Origin: an uncultured Ruminococcus sp.
GTDB taxonomy: Bacteria > Bacillota > Clostridia > Oscillospirales > Acutalibacteraceae
Length of the DNA: 16,136 nucleotides
Direction of reading: 5' to 3'
NCBI GenBank assembly: GCA_946055445.1
Contig: CAMGGF010000012.1
Coordinates: 1-16,136, forward strand
Under the pieces are notes generated by a model. That model had not been told where the DNA came from. It saw only the letters and a program-made list of their open reading frames with translations, and searched no databases. The position numbers and the translations under genes were made by a program. Below, in pieces: positions 6,117 to 14,101 of the stretch. Within the stretch, counting starts at the first letter, position 1; each line of letters opens with the position of its first letter.

Positions 6117-6924
6117 GTTTTCTGATAATCTGACAAATCAGCGTTTGCATTTCGGCGCCTTTTCTGCGCCCCGCTTCCAAAACTTCTTCCTCGGTCAGCG
6201 GTTGTTTCAAGATGCCCGCCGCCATATTGGAAATTAGGGAAAACGCTAACACACGCATACCGCAGTGGTTTGCGGCAATCACCTCGGGCACGGTGGACAT
6301 ACCGACCGCGTCCGCGCCGAGGGTGCGAAATGCGCGGATTTCGGCGGGCGTTTCATAACTCGGTCCCGAGCATGCAAGGTAAACGCCTTTACAGATATTG
6401 ATACCTGTCTCTTTGGCGCACTGTTCGGCAAGTGCGCGCAATTCGGGATTGTAGGCAAAACTCATATCGGGGAAACGGCACCCGAATGCATCATCGTTTC
6501 TGCCGACCAACGGATTTTTGCCCATAAAATTGATGTGGTCTTCAATCAGCATTATATCGCCGACGGAAAATGCGGTATTCACCCCACCCGCGGCATTCGT
6601 TAAAATCAGCGTCTCTACCCCGAGGCAACGCAAAGTGCGCACGGGCAGTAAAATGTCAGCCATATCGTGCCCCTCATAGAAGTGCAGACGCCCTTGCATA
6701 CAAATCACATCTTTTCCCGCAAGCGTGCCCGCGATAAATCGCCCTTTGTGCCCCGGGGCGGTGGAAACGGGAAAATCTTCGAGGTCTTTGTAATCTACAA
6801 ACACAGGATTTTCAATTTTTTCGCCCAAATCCCCAAGCCCCGAGCCCAAAATAATCCCGATTTTCGGCTGTACGGTGATTTTGGCTTTCAGTTGTTCTGC
6901 ATATTGCGCGGCAGTTTTACGCAT
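6112..6924 (-). CDS. Purine nucleoside phosphorylase, trimeric PNP family
   Basis: This 270-residue enzyme cleaves a purine nucleoside with phosphate to free base and pentose-1-phosphate. Visible motifs are GSGLG (27-31), PGHKGRF (His59), QGRLHFYEGH (Arg79, Glu84), LTNAAGGVN, SGPSYETPAEIR (Glu191), GADAVGMSTVPEVIAANHCG and SLISNMA (Asn233). The Glu/Asn pair is typical of enzymes specific for 6-oxopurines (hypoxanthine, guanine), not of adenine-specific MTA phosphorylases, which carry aspartate at the second place. The ATG at 6924 overlaps the end of mtaD by 8 bases, and AAGGAGG lies nine bases upstream inside mtaD. This tight coupling suggests it acts on the mtaD product, methylthioinosine, as well as or in place of inosine/guanosine. 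That specificity is inferred from context. Confidence 0.9.
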   Translation of the reverse strand: MRKTAAQYAEQLKAKITVQPKIGIILGSGLGDLGEKIENPVFVDYKDLEDFPVSTAPGHKGRFIAGTLAGKDVICMQGRLHFYEGHDMADILLPVRTLRCLGVETLILTNAAGGVNTAFSVGDIMLIEDHINFMGKNPLVGRNDDAFGCRFPDMSFAYNPELRALAEQCAKETGINICKGVYLACSGPSYETPAEIRAFRTLGADAVGMSTVPEVIAANHCGMRVLAFSLISNMAAGILKQPLTEEEVLEAGRRKGAEMQTLICQIIRKL

Positions 6925-8218
6925 TTTTCGCGACCTCCTTTTGGATACGGCGGGTACGCTGTTCCACCTCAAATTTGATTTTTTCAATATCCAAGGTCAA
7001 ATATTCGCCGTCGCGATACAGCACTTTGCCGTCTGCCATCGTCAGAACCACATCTTCGCCGCTTGCGGCATAGACAAGATTGTTCACCGTATCGTTGTGC
7101 GGACACATATGCACGGTGTCTAAATCCACCGCGATGAAATCCGCTTTGTTGCCGACGGCAATCACGCCGCTGTCGTCGCGCCCTTGGGAATGCCAGCCGT
7201 TGACGGTGGCAATTTTCAATACATCACGCTCGGAAACAATATCGGGCGCACGGCGAATACCTTTCGGCAACAGCGCGCAAAGATACATTTCTTTGAACAT
7301 ATCGAGGTTATTGTTTGACGCGACCGAGTCCGTACCGAGCGCAACATTGACGCCTTTTTTGAGCAGTGCGTACACATCGCACACCCCACTGCCGAGTTTT
7401 AGGTTGCTGGCAGGATTGGTCGCAACGGTCACGCCTTTTTCTTTGAAAATTTCGCGGTCTTTCTCGGTCACCCACACGCAGTGCGCCGCCGTACAGGGCA
7501 CATCGAACACGCCGCAAGCGGCGAACAGTTCGGCAGGGGTTAACCCGCCGTGGCGCTGTTTACATTCCTCGTGCTCTTTTTCGGTTTCGGACAGGTGGAT
7601 ATGCGCGCGAAGCCCATGCGCCTTGACGCTTTCCCCAAACTGCTCGATAACCGTGCGGCGGTTGGTATACTCCGCATGCAAACTCATATCGATTTTTACG
7701 CGCCCTTCACAAGCGTTATGGTAAGTTTTAATGAGATTTTCACTTTCCTGAAAACTCGGAATTTCGGCAATATCACAATCCGCGAAACTCGTAATCGCCC
7801 GACCGAAATTGCATTTGATGCCACTGTCCGCAACGGCGCGCAAGACATTTTCGGAAAAGAAATACATATCGGTAAACGATGCTGTGCCCGTTCGAATCAT
7901 TTCGGCAATGGCAAGCGCGGTGCTGTAATAGGCGTCCTCATTTTGTATTTTATCTTCAAACGGGAACACGCGGTCCTCCAGCCACCGCTGTAACGGCAGA
8001 TTTTCGGCATAGCCGCGCAACAGCGTCATTGCCGCGTGGGAATGGGCATTGACAAGTGCGGGCATTAACAGCCGATTTTTTCCGTTATACACTTCTCCGA
8101 AATCCTCTGTGGGCGCGCTGTCGCCGATAAAGGCAATTTTGTCTTCGCGCACGCCGACGAATTTGTGCGGTTCTATGTTGAAATCTTCATTTAATATGGC
8201 TATATCTTTAAAAAGCAT
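6917..8218 (-). CDS. mtaD: 5-methylthioadenosine/S-adenosylhomocysteine deaminase
   Basis: This 433-residue member of the amidohydrolase superfamily deaminates MTA to methylthioinosine, and SAH or adenosine to the inosyl forms. Metal and catalytic residues fall where the T. maritima TM0936 family has them: NAHSH (His59, His61), HIHLSE (His209, Glu212), AAHC (His247) and LGTDS (Asp298). It also has SNNNLDMFKEM and a C-terminal NKADFIAVDLD strand typical of the composite beta domain. The start at 8218 has GGAGG eight bases upstream, in the last codons of the preceding phosphoesterase gene, and only 3 bases lie between the two genes. It overlaps pnp downstream. A related guanine- or chlorohydrolase-type function is possible, but the mtnA linkage favours MTA. 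Confidence 0.9.
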   Translation of the reverse strand: MLFKDIAILNEDFNIEPHKFVGVREDKIAFIGDSAPTEDFGEVYNGKNRLLMPALVNAHSHAAMTLLRGYAENLPLQRWLEDRVFPFEDKIQNEDAYYSTALAIAEMIRTGTASFTDMYFFSENVLRAVADSGIKCNFGRAITSFADCDIAEIPSFQESENLIKTYHNACEGRVKIDMSLHAEYTNRRTVIEQFGESVKAHGLRAHIHLSETEKEHEECKQRHGGLTPAELFAACGVFDVPCTAAHCVWVTEKDREIFKEKGVTVATNPASNLKLGSGVCDVYALLKKGVNVALGTDSVASNNNLDMFKEMYLCALLPKGIRRAPDIVSERDVLKIATVNGWHSQGRDDSGVIAVGNKADFIAVDLDTVHMCPHNDTVNNLVYAASGEDVVLTMADGKVLYRDGEYLTLDIEKIKFEVEQRTRRIQKEVAKNA

Positions 8219-8221
8219 CGT

Positions 8222-9070
8222 TTATTCCTCCGCTGTAACGGTTACACAGACGAGTTCGGGGCGATTCAATACACGCACGGGAAACAGGCTGTTCCCCAAG
8301 CCCCGACTGACATACAAAACCGTTTCGTTTTCCGTAAATTCTCCCGCATCATACTGCGGAAACAGCCCTTGGTCGGGCGCGGCAAGCCCGCCGACAAACG
8401 GCAAGCGCACCTGCCCGCCGTGGGTATGCCCCGAAAAGACGAAATCCACGCCCGCCGCCGCATAATTTGTAAGTTCCTGCGGCTCGTGCGCCAACAGGAT
8501 TTGCAAGGTGTTTTCGGGCAAATCCGCACAAAGCGTTTGGAGTGTGCCGCCTGCCAAATGCGCATCGTCCAAACCCAAAAGTACGATTTCGCACCCGCGC
8601 ACGGAAACGGTTTGTGTTTCGTCATTTAAAATCTGCACGCCGCTTTCCCGAAGTCCTGCGTATAATGCGGTTTTGCGGTCAATCCGCAAGCGATTTTCGT
8701 GGTTGCCCGATACATAGTATACAGGCGCAATCTCCGTTGCCGCCGCTGAAAAATCCAGCACAACCTCTATATCCGTGCGGCAGCAGTCCGCCGCGTCCCC
8801 TGTCATCAAAATCAAATCCGGATTTTGTTCGCGGATACGCGAGAGCAGTTTTTCGTTTTGCTTGCCGAAAGATTTGTTATGCAAATCCGACACCTGCACA
8901 ATTTTAAGCCCCTCTTTCGGTACATCTTTCGCCGTTGCAGCCGCATACTGCGTCAAAGTCAAATCATTGTTTTGCCACAGGACGAAACCAATGAAAAACA
9001 AAAGTGCAATCGCAAGCAATACGGCGTCGCGCCCGCGCCACTTTTTGCTCGTTTTCTGTTTCATATACAT
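8222..9070 (-). CDS. Membrane-anchored metallophosphoesterase, YkuE-like
   Basis: This 282-residue protein has one N-terminal membrane segment (~15-32) and then a calcineurin-like phosphoesterase domain. The full metal-binding set is present: SDLH (Asp62, His64), GD (Asp92), GNHE (Asn123, His124), LAHEP (His195) and GHTHGG (His215, His217). This arrangement is shared with YkuE/YaeI-type enzymes, which act at or outside the membrane on phospho-lipid or related substrates; the substrate here is unknown. The start is 9070 or the ATG at 9064. Neither has a recognisable Shine-Dalgarno sequence, and an imperfect hairpin lies directly upstream. Its 3' end carries the mtaD ribosome binding site. Confidence 0.85.
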   Translation of the reverse strand: MYMKQKTSKKWRGRDAVLLAIALLFFIGFVLWQNNDLTLTQYAAATAKDVPKEGLKIVQVSDLHNKSFGKQNEKLLSRIREQNPDLILMTGDAADCCRTDIEVVLDFSAAATEIAPVYYVSGNHENRLRIDRKTALYAGLRESGVQILNDETQTVSVRGCEIVLLGLDDAHLAGGTLQTLCADLPENTLQILLAHEPQELTNYAAAGVDFVFSGHTHGGQVRLPFVGGLAAPDQGLFPQYDAGEFTENETVLYVSRGLGNSLFPVRVLNRPELVCVTVTAEE

Positions 9071-9078
9071 ATAAATTT

Positions 9079-9102
9079 GGGGCGAAAACCTTGTTCCGCC
9101 CC
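9079..9102 (-). other. Imperfect hairpin between cyclophilin and phosphoesterase genes
   Basis: GGGGCG (9079-9084) pairs with CGCCCC (9097-9102) around a 12-base loop. Bulged AT-rich extensions lengthen the stem on both sides. On the minus strand it is followed by AAATTTATATG, a weak T tract running into the next start codon. It may be a weak terminator or attenuator. Confidence 0.4.
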
Positions 9103-9108
9103 CAAAAA

Positions 9109-9705
9109 TTACACAGTTTCAAATTCGACGGTTTCAATCACAACATCTTGGAGTGGTTTGTTTTGGAAAAAGTCCACCTTCACTGCGGCAATGCTGTCCA
9201 CAACCTCTAAACCGTCCACAACCTGCCCGAATACCGTATGTTTGTAGTCCAGCCACGGCGTACCGCCTATTTTTTCATATGCCCGTATGCAATCATTCGG
9301 GAACAGTTCTTCGGGCGCGGTTTCCAACTGGTCAATCATATCGTCGGACACATTTTTTGCCTGCACAATAAAGAACTGACTGCCGTTGGTGTTGGGTCCT
9401 GCATTTGCCATGGAAACCGCACCGCGCAGGTTATGCAGTTCCGGCGTAAATTCGTCCTCGAAACTTTCGCCCCAAATGCTTTCGCCGCCCATACCCGAAC
9501 CCGTCGGGTCGCCGCCCTGAATCATAAAATCATGGATGACGCGGTGAAAAATCAACCCGTTATAGTAGCCGTTTTGGGCGTGGGTTTTAAAGTTTTCCAC
9601 CGCTTTGGGCGCAAAATCCGGAAATAAACGGATTTTAATATCCCCCATATTGGTTTTCAGCACAGCGAGGGTTTCGCCCGCCTTCGGCGCATCAGTCTGC
9701 AACAT
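9109..9705 (-). CDS. Peptidyl-prolyl cis-trans isomerase, cyclophilin type
   Basis: This is a cytoplasmic 198-residue cyclophilin that catalyses proline isomerisation during protein folding. The fold is clear: MGDIKIRLFPDFAPKAVENF, then the active-site run FHRVIHDFMIQGGDP (Arg55, Phe60, Gln63), NLRGAVSMANAGPNTNGSQFFIVQ and HTVFGQVVDGLEVVDSIAAV. A ~35-residue acidic insert (SDDMIDQLETAPEELFPND...) precedes the last strands, making it longer than minimal cyclophilins. There is no signal peptide. The ATG at 9705 has AAGGAG nine bases upstream; the ATG at 9714 (three residues more) is also possible. The gene overlaps the end of the GGDEF gene by 14 bases and is probably cotranscribed with it. Confidence 0.93.
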   Translation of the reverse strand: MLQTDAPKAGETLAVLKTNMGDIKIRLFPDFAPKAVENFKTHAQNGYYNGLIFHRVIHDFMIQGGDPTGSGMGGESIWGESFEDEFTPELHNLRGAVSMANAGPNTNGSQFFIVQAKNVSDDMIDQLETAPEELFPNDCIRAYEKIGGTPWLDYKHTVFGQVVDGLEVVDSIAAVKVDFFQNKPLQDVVIETVEFETV

Positions 9706-10981
9706 CGTTTGCATCTCCTTTTCCTTGATTCGTGGTCATAATTTGATTTCTGCCGTTTGCTTTTGCCGCATACAAAAGCATATCGGCTTTTTCGATATAT
9801 GTATCAATGTGGCTTTCTGCCGTGGGGATTTCCGAATAAATCCCGACAGACAGCGTAATGGTCTGCTTGCAATTCGGAATTTGCAAATTGGAAACCGCTT
9901 TCGAAACGCGGTTCATGACCAAAAATGCATCGGAACGGCTTTGGTCGCGGAACAAAACGGTCAGTTCATCGCCGCCGATGCGGTATGCATACACCTTTTC
10001 CGTTTCCGCCGCGTGTAACACACCACCTACCGCGCGCAGACACGCGTCGCCAACTGTATGCCCGTAAATATCGTTTACGGTTTTAAAATTGTCAATATCT
10101 ATAATTGCCAAAGTCACAAAACGGCCTGTTTCGGCGGCTTCGGCAAGCATTTCCGCGCTTTCACGCACAAAGCAACGACGGTTGCGAAGCCCCGTGAGTT
10201 CGTCTGTATTATTCAAGAATTCCAACTGTTGATTTTGTGCTTCAATGCGCAAGCGTTTTTCCTGCAATCTTGCGTTCAGGCAATTCAACTGTTCGCTTTT
10301 TTGTACCACCGTGTATTCCTTTAAAAACACCTTGTATTTGGAACGATACCGCGCAATACCGATAATGACGGATAAAACTGCTACCGTCAGTATACGGAAC
10401 AACACCAGCGGCTGTAAAAAAACCTGCAAATCCATAGAATAGACGGTAAAGAAAAACGCCGCCATTGTCGCCGCAACATTAAAAACGATGACAGCCGGGC
10501 GGTAATACAGCGTACTGCTCCCGATAAACAGCGCCACAATCAAAGAAAAACCGACAATGCCGTTTTCCAAATCCAACACGGTAAACGCCGCACTGCACAG
10601 CATATAGAGCAGCATGTATCCGTCACAAACCGCGCTGATAAAGCGGTAATGGCGCGCCGCACGGGGGCGAATCGCAAGCCCGACGATTAGGCACACCGCC
10701 GTGAGCACAAACATCACCCCGTAAAGGGATATGAAAATCCAAGTACTGCGCGGCACATTTCCGGCGTCTTTTTGTATGGCACCGGCGGCAAACAGACAGC
10801 GCGCACCGTCTGTAAGTAAAGATGCCCACAGCCAAAACCGCATGGCTTTCATACGGTTTCGGACGGCAACATCGACCGTGAAATCGCGTTTTAACTGCGG
10901 CTCGTCCGCCTTGCATTCCGCAAGAATGGCCTTTTCCTCTTCGGTGTCAAAAAAAGACGAAATCTTTTCAAAAATCCGCAT
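9692..10981 (-). CDS. Membrane-bound GGDEF-domain protein (probable diguanylate cyclase)
   Basis: This is a 429-residue signalling protein. A soluble N-terminus of ~45 residues is followed by about six hydrophobic segments between ~47 and ~212. A coiled coil (~225-258) leads to a GGDEF domain with TDELTGLRNRR, AIIDIDNFKTVNDIYGHTVGD and the active loop YRIGGDEL (336-340). GGDEL in place of GGDEF keeps the catalytic Asp and Glu, so c-di-GMP synthesis from GTP is plausible. The RxxD inhibitory site that normally lies five residues before the GG is absent (Thr and Val occupy those places), so product inhibition should be weak. The ATG at 10981 has GGGGG upstream, and a good promoter lies just before it. 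No known sensor domain is recognised in the membrane part. Confidence 0.9.
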   Translation of the reverse strand: MRIFEKISSFFDTEEEKAILAECKADEPQLKRDFTVDVAVRNRMKAMRFWLWASLLTDGARCLFAAGAIQKDAGNVPRSTWIFISLYGVMFVLTAVCLIVGLAIRPRAARHYRFISAVCDGYMLLYMLCSAAFTVLDLENGIVGFSLIVALFIGSSTLYYRPAVIVFNVAATMAAFFFTVYSMDLQVFLQPLVLFRILTVAVLSVIIGIARYRSKYKVFLKEYTVVQKSEQLNCLNARLQEKRLRIEAQNQQLEFLNNTDELTGLRNRRCFVRESAEMLAEAAETGRFVTLAIIDIDNFKTVNDIYGHTVGDACLRAVGGVLHAAETEKVYAYRIGGDELTVLFRDQSRSDAFLVMNRVSKAVSNLQIPNCKQTITLSVGIYSEIPTAESHIDTYIEKADMLLYAAKANGRNQIMTTNQGKGDANDVAD

Positions 10982-11024
10982 AAAGTCGCCCCCTATTATG
11001 CAATCCCACACCGTACCTTTTTAT

Positions 11025-11053
11025 AGTATAGCAAACTTTCAGCCATTCGTAAA
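11025..11053 (-). promoter_or_regulatory. Predicted sigma-A promoter of the GGDEF operon
   Basis: On the minus strand TTTACG (11048-11053) and TATACT (11025-11030) are 17 bases apart, with an extended TGC before the -10. The -35 lies inside the last codons of pflA. The predicted leader is ~38 bases. This promoter would serve the GGDEF gene and probably the cyclophilin, phosphoesterase and mtaD-pnp-mtnA genes. Confidence 0.68.
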
Positions 11054-11761
11054 CCGTTCTGTAAAAAATTTCGTTTGTAAGTTTTCAACTTTTTTCGCGT
11101 CTGCCGCAGGATATTTCCCAAACGGGAACGGAATTTGCAACGCCTCGTATTTTTCCGTGCAGAGTTTCAGAAACGGCAACAGTTCCACTTTTTCAATGCA
11201 GGGAAACCGCCCGACAATGTTTTGCAACTGCACAAAATCCGTTTCCGCATCATTTACACCGGGCGTGATTACCTGCCGCACAATCACGCGTTTTTTCTGC
11301 TTGTCGGCATACGCCAAAAAGCGCAAAACCGTTTCAAGCGGTATGCCGATATAGTTTTCGTATTTTTCGGTGTCCGAAAACTTAATATCCAACAAAATAA
11401 TATCCGTGACCGCAAGCAGTTTTTCCACCGTGCCGTCTAAACGGATGCCCGAAGTGTCGAGTGCCGTGGAAATCCCGTCACCTTTACAGAGTGAAAACAA
11501 TTCCGTTACAAATTCCGCCTGCAAAAGCGGCTCGCCGCCCGATACGGTTACCCCGCCTTCTGTGCCGAAATAGGCTTTGTACTTTTGTATTTTTTGAAAC
11601 AGCGTTTGCGCGTCCATTTCCGTGCCGCCGTCTTTGTCCCAAGTGTCGGGATTGTGGCAATACGGGCAACGCAAAGGACAGCCCTGTAAAAACACCACAC
11701 TGCGCACGCCCGGTCCGTCCACCGTGCCGAGACTTTGAAACGAATGTATTTTGCCGCGCAT
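11039..11761 (-). CDS. pflA: Pyruvate formate-lyase activating enzyme (radical SAM)
   Basis: This 240-residue radical SAM enzyme installs the glycyl radical on pyruvate formate-lyase under anaerobic conditions. The cluster motif CPLRCPYC (Cys28, Cys32, Cys35) is of the CxxxCxxC type, followed by HNPDTW, and the SAM-binding GVTVSGGEP lies at 71-78. There is no ferredoxin-like insert with extra cysteines after the first motif. This favours PFL-AE over the activases of other glycyl radical enzymes. The start at 11761 has AAGGAGG six bases upstream, which excludes the longer frame. It follows ahcY by 11 bases. No pyruvate formate-lyase gene is in the window, which is unusual. Confidence 0.9.
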   Translation of the reverse strand: MRGKIHSFQSLGTVDGPGVRSVVFLQGCPLRCPYCHNPDTWDKDGGTEMDAQTLFQKIQKYKAYFGTEGGVTVSGGEPLLQAEFVTELFSLCKGDGISTALDTSGIRLDGTVEKLLAVTDIILLDIKFSDTEKYENYIGIPLETVLRFLAYADKQKKRVIVRQVITPGVNDAETDFVQLQNIVGRFPCIEKVELLPFLKLCTEKYEALQIPFPFGKYPAADAKKVENLQTKFFTERFTNG

Positions 11762-11772
11762 TCGCAACCTCC

Positions 11773-13014
11773 TTATACATTCCAACTGTTTAAATAGGCT
11801 TCCTGTTCATCTGACAAGGCGTCTAACTTTACACCCCAAGCCGCAAGTTTTCTGCGCGCAACATCACGGTCAATTTCCTCCGGCACAAAATGCACACCTT
11901 TTTGGAGGCCTTTATGCTGTGCTATATACCGCGCGCAAAGCGCCTGAATGGCAAAACTCATATCCATAATCTCGGCAGGGTGACCGTCCCCCGCCGCAAG
12001 ATTGACAAGCCGCCCTTCGGCAATCAAATGCAACACTCTGCCGTCTGCCAATTTGTAGCCCATAATATTTTTGCGGCTTTCAAACTGTTCAACCGACAGT
12101 TTTTCCAAATCCCCGATATTGATTTCCACATTAAAATGCCCCGCATTGCAAAGAATGGCGCCGTTTTTCATATTACGCATTGCTTTTTCGGTAATAACAT
12201 CTTTGCAACCCGTTACCGTGATGAAGAAATCGCCGATTTTTGCGGCGTCTTCCATCGGTAAAACGGTAAAACCGTCCATTACCGCTTCCATCGCTTTCAC
12301 GGCGTCCACTTCGGTTACGACCACCTGCGCCCCCAAGCCTTTTGCACGCATTGCAACGCCTTTGCCGCACCAGCCGTAGCCCGCAACAACCACGGTTTTG
12401 CCCGCGACAATCAAATTGGTGGTACGGTTAATACCGTCCCACACCGACTGTCCCGTACCGTAGCGGTTGTCAAACAAATATTTGCATTTGGCATTATTTA
12501 CGGCAAGCATCGGAAATTCCAAAGCGCCGTCCGCCGCCATTGCCTGCAAACGGATAATGCCCGTGGTGGTTTCCTCACAGCCGCCCAAAACCTCGGGCAA
12601 CAATTCGCGGTATTCGTTATGAATTAAGTTCACCAAATCGCCGCCGTCATCAATAATAATATTGGGGCGCGATGCAATCACCGCCTGCAAATGCGCGTGG
12701 TATTCTTCGGCGGTGGCGCCGTGCACGGCAAAAACCTCCATACCGCTTTTCACGAGCGCGGCGGCAATATCGTCTTGGGTGGACAGCGGATTACTGCCCG
12801 TCACATACATTTCGGCACCGCCCGCCTGCAAAACACGGCAAAGATAAGCGGTCTTTGCCTCCAAATGCACCGAAAGCGCCACGCGAAGCCCCGCAAACGG
12901 CTGTTCGGCGGCAAACTGCGTTTCCAGCCCCGACAAAAGCGGCATAAAGGATTTTACCCATTGAATTTTTTGCTCTCCCGAAGCGCATAATACCTCGTTG
13001 CGTATTTGACTCAT
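11773..13014 (-). CDS. ahcY: Adenosylhomocysteinase (SAH hydrolase)
   Basis: This 413-residue NAD-dependent enzyme splits S-adenosylhomocysteine into adenosine and homocysteine and so relieves inhibition of methyltransferases. Landmarks are LSVHLEAKTA (His50), IDDGGDLV (122-128), EETTTGI (148-153), NNAKCKYLFDNRYGTGQS with Lys176 and the following Asp, and the NAD-binding GYGWCGKGVA (212-221). It is the shorter form that lacks the insert found in many proteobacterial enzymes. The start at 13014 has GGTGGG about eight bases upstream. It lies 11 bases before pflA and is divergent from the DUF4474 lipoprotein gene. No SAH riboswitch pattern is visible in its leader. With mtaD in the same strand block, SAH has two possible fates. 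Confidence 0.95.
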   Translation of the reverse strand: MSQIRNEVLCASGEQKIQWVKSFMPLLSGLETQFAAEQPFAGLRVALSVHLEAKTAYLCRVLQAGGAEMYVTGSNPLSTQDDIAAALVKSGMEVFAVHGATAEEYHAHLQAVIASRPNIIIDDGGDLVNLIHNEYRELLPEVLGGCEETTTGIIRLQAMAADGALEFPMLAVNNAKCKYLFDNRYGTGQSVWDGINRTTNLIVAGKTVVVAGYGWCGKGVAMRAKGLGAQVVVTEVDAVKAMEAVMDGFTVLPMEDAAKIGDFFITVTGCKDVITEKAMRNMKNGAILCNAGHFNVEINIGDLEKLSVEQFESRKNIMGYKLADGRVLHLIAEGRLVNLAAGDGHPAEIMDMSFAIQALCARYIAQHKGLQKGVHFVPEEIDRDVARRKLAAWGVKLDALSDEQEAYLNSWNV

Positions 13015-13061
13015 TTCCTGTTCCCACCTTAAATTTGATTACACAAATCAACATACTGTAT

Positions 13062-13091
13062 ATAATACATAGCCTACCACAGCCGCGTAAA
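13062..13091 (-). promoter_or_regulatory. Possible sigma-A promoter of ahcY
   Basis: On the minus strand TTTACG (13086-13091) and TATTAT (13062-13067) are 18 bases apart, leaving a leader of ~40 bases. The -35 lies 14 bases from the divergent promoter's -35, so the two promoters are back to back. Other AT-rich -10 candidates overlap this one, so the exact position is uncertain. Confidence 0.4.
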
Positions 13092-13105
13092 AATTGCAAT
13101 AGATA

Positions 13106-13134
13106 TTGACACTGCAAGCGATTTATGCGATAAT
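13106..13134 (+). promoter_or_regulatory. Strong sigma-A promoter of the DUF4474 lipoprotein gene
   Basis: A consensus TTGACA (13106-13111) and GATAAT (13129-13134) are 17 bases apart, with an extended TG one base before the -10. The start site should be near 13141, giving a leader of ~23 bases that contains GGAGG. Confidence 0.82.
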
Positions 13135-13163
13135 GCACATAGTGATGATTGGAGGTATTTACT

Positions 13164-14078
13164 ATGCATTCTACGGTAAAACGGGCTGTTGCGTTGGTCC
13201 TTGCCGTTCTTTTAATTGTCTGTACCTTTTCCTCTTGCAAAACAGACGGCGGGGAAGAGGAAATTACGCGTGGCGCAAACGGCATCATTGCACCCGAAAC
13301 CACAGCGGGTACAACCGAGTCAACGGAAGAAACCTCCGGCGAAACCACAACCGCCGCGGCAGAAACGACGACCAAAAAAGCATCTACAACCAACAATACT
13401 GCAACCACCATGCAAAACAGCGACAAGGTCAATCAAGCCGCGCAGCAAAGCGGTGTGAATGTGGCTTTGGCGGCCGCTTTAATTAACGCATTCGGCTTTA
13501 ATTACGATGCCAATGAAGGCGTGTTTTATACGGAACTCGACTCTTGGCAACGCTCGGGCAACTACATAAAGCATTATGACCAATTGGCGGCTTTGGGCAA
13601 TATGAGCTATCTCACCACCAAAGTGGATTTTGATTATGACAACCTCAACTGGCGTTTGCAGTTCTGGAAAGGGCAGTACGGGCCGTTCGGCGGTGCGGAA
13701 ATCGGCGTGTATTACAAAATGCCCGGGCAGACCGACGAGTTGTATTTCTGCGCAGATGACGACCATCTTTTGTATATGTCATACGATTTATACCTTTCCG
13801 TTGCCGATTACCAAAACGGCAGAAGATTTTTCCGCCGCGGCTGGCAAAAACATTGGTGGCTGACCGGATTTAAACCGGCGGGTGTTGACCCGGAGACCAT
13901 GGTAATGTCCGCGCGGATTCGCACCTATAACAGCACTATGCGCGACGCGATGGAACAAGGCCTTATCGCCGCAGGGTTCCGCAAGGGCGACGCCAATTTA
14001 CAAATGGACACCTACAAAAAATCCGGCTTTGACTTCTACATTTTGTGGCACAGCACCGGCGCAACCAACTATAAATAA
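13164..14078 (+). CDS. DUF4474-domain lipoprotein
   Basis: This is a 304-residue secreted lipoprotein of unknown function. A basic start and a hydrophobic stretch (~7-20) end in FSSC, with Cys25 as the likely lipidated residue. A low-complexity Thr/Glu linker follows (~35-85), and the DUF4474 domain starts at ~100. Typical residues of that domain are FGFNYDANEGVFYTELDSWQR, RLQFWKGQYGPFGGAEIGVYY and a Trp-rich RRGWQKHWWLTGFKP segment. The length is ordinary for this clostridial family. The start at 13164 has GGAGG eight bases upstream (in-frame TTG at 13149 rejected), behind a near-consensus promoter, so it should be well expressed. It reads divergently from ahcY and is closed by its own hairpin. 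Confidence 0.85.
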   Translation: MHSTVKRAVALVLAVLLIVCTFSSCKTDGGEEEITRGANGIIAPETTAGTTESTEETSGETTTAAAETTTKKASTTNNTATTMQNSDKVNQAAQQSGVNVALAAALINAFGFNYDANEGVFYTELDSWQRSGNYIKHYDQLAALGNMSYLTTKVDFDYDNLNWRLQFWKGQYGPFGGAEIGVYYKMPGQTDELYFCADDDHLLYMSYDLYLSVADYQNGRRFFRRGWQKHWWLTGFKPAGVDPETMVMSARIRTYNSTMRDAMEQGLIAAGFRKGDANLQMDTYKKSGFDFYILWHSTGATNYK

Positions 14079-14101
14079 ACAAAATTTTGAAAATTACGGC
14101 A

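Noticed and set aside
13015..13163. SAH riboswitch before ahcY
   Set aside because: The leader is AT-rich and short (~40 bases from the predicted start), with no conserved GC-rich core. Only back-to-back promoters are supported.
12791..13432. Minus-strand ORF spanning the ahcY-lipoprotein intergenic region
   Set aside because: It overlaps both supported genes and the divergent promoters. Its Val-rich start is the antisense of the Thr-rich linker.
13106..13486. Plus-strand ORF overlapping the lipoprotein start in another frame
   Set aside because: It begins inside the promoter and lies over the signal peptide and Thr-rich linker; no SD site or known domain.
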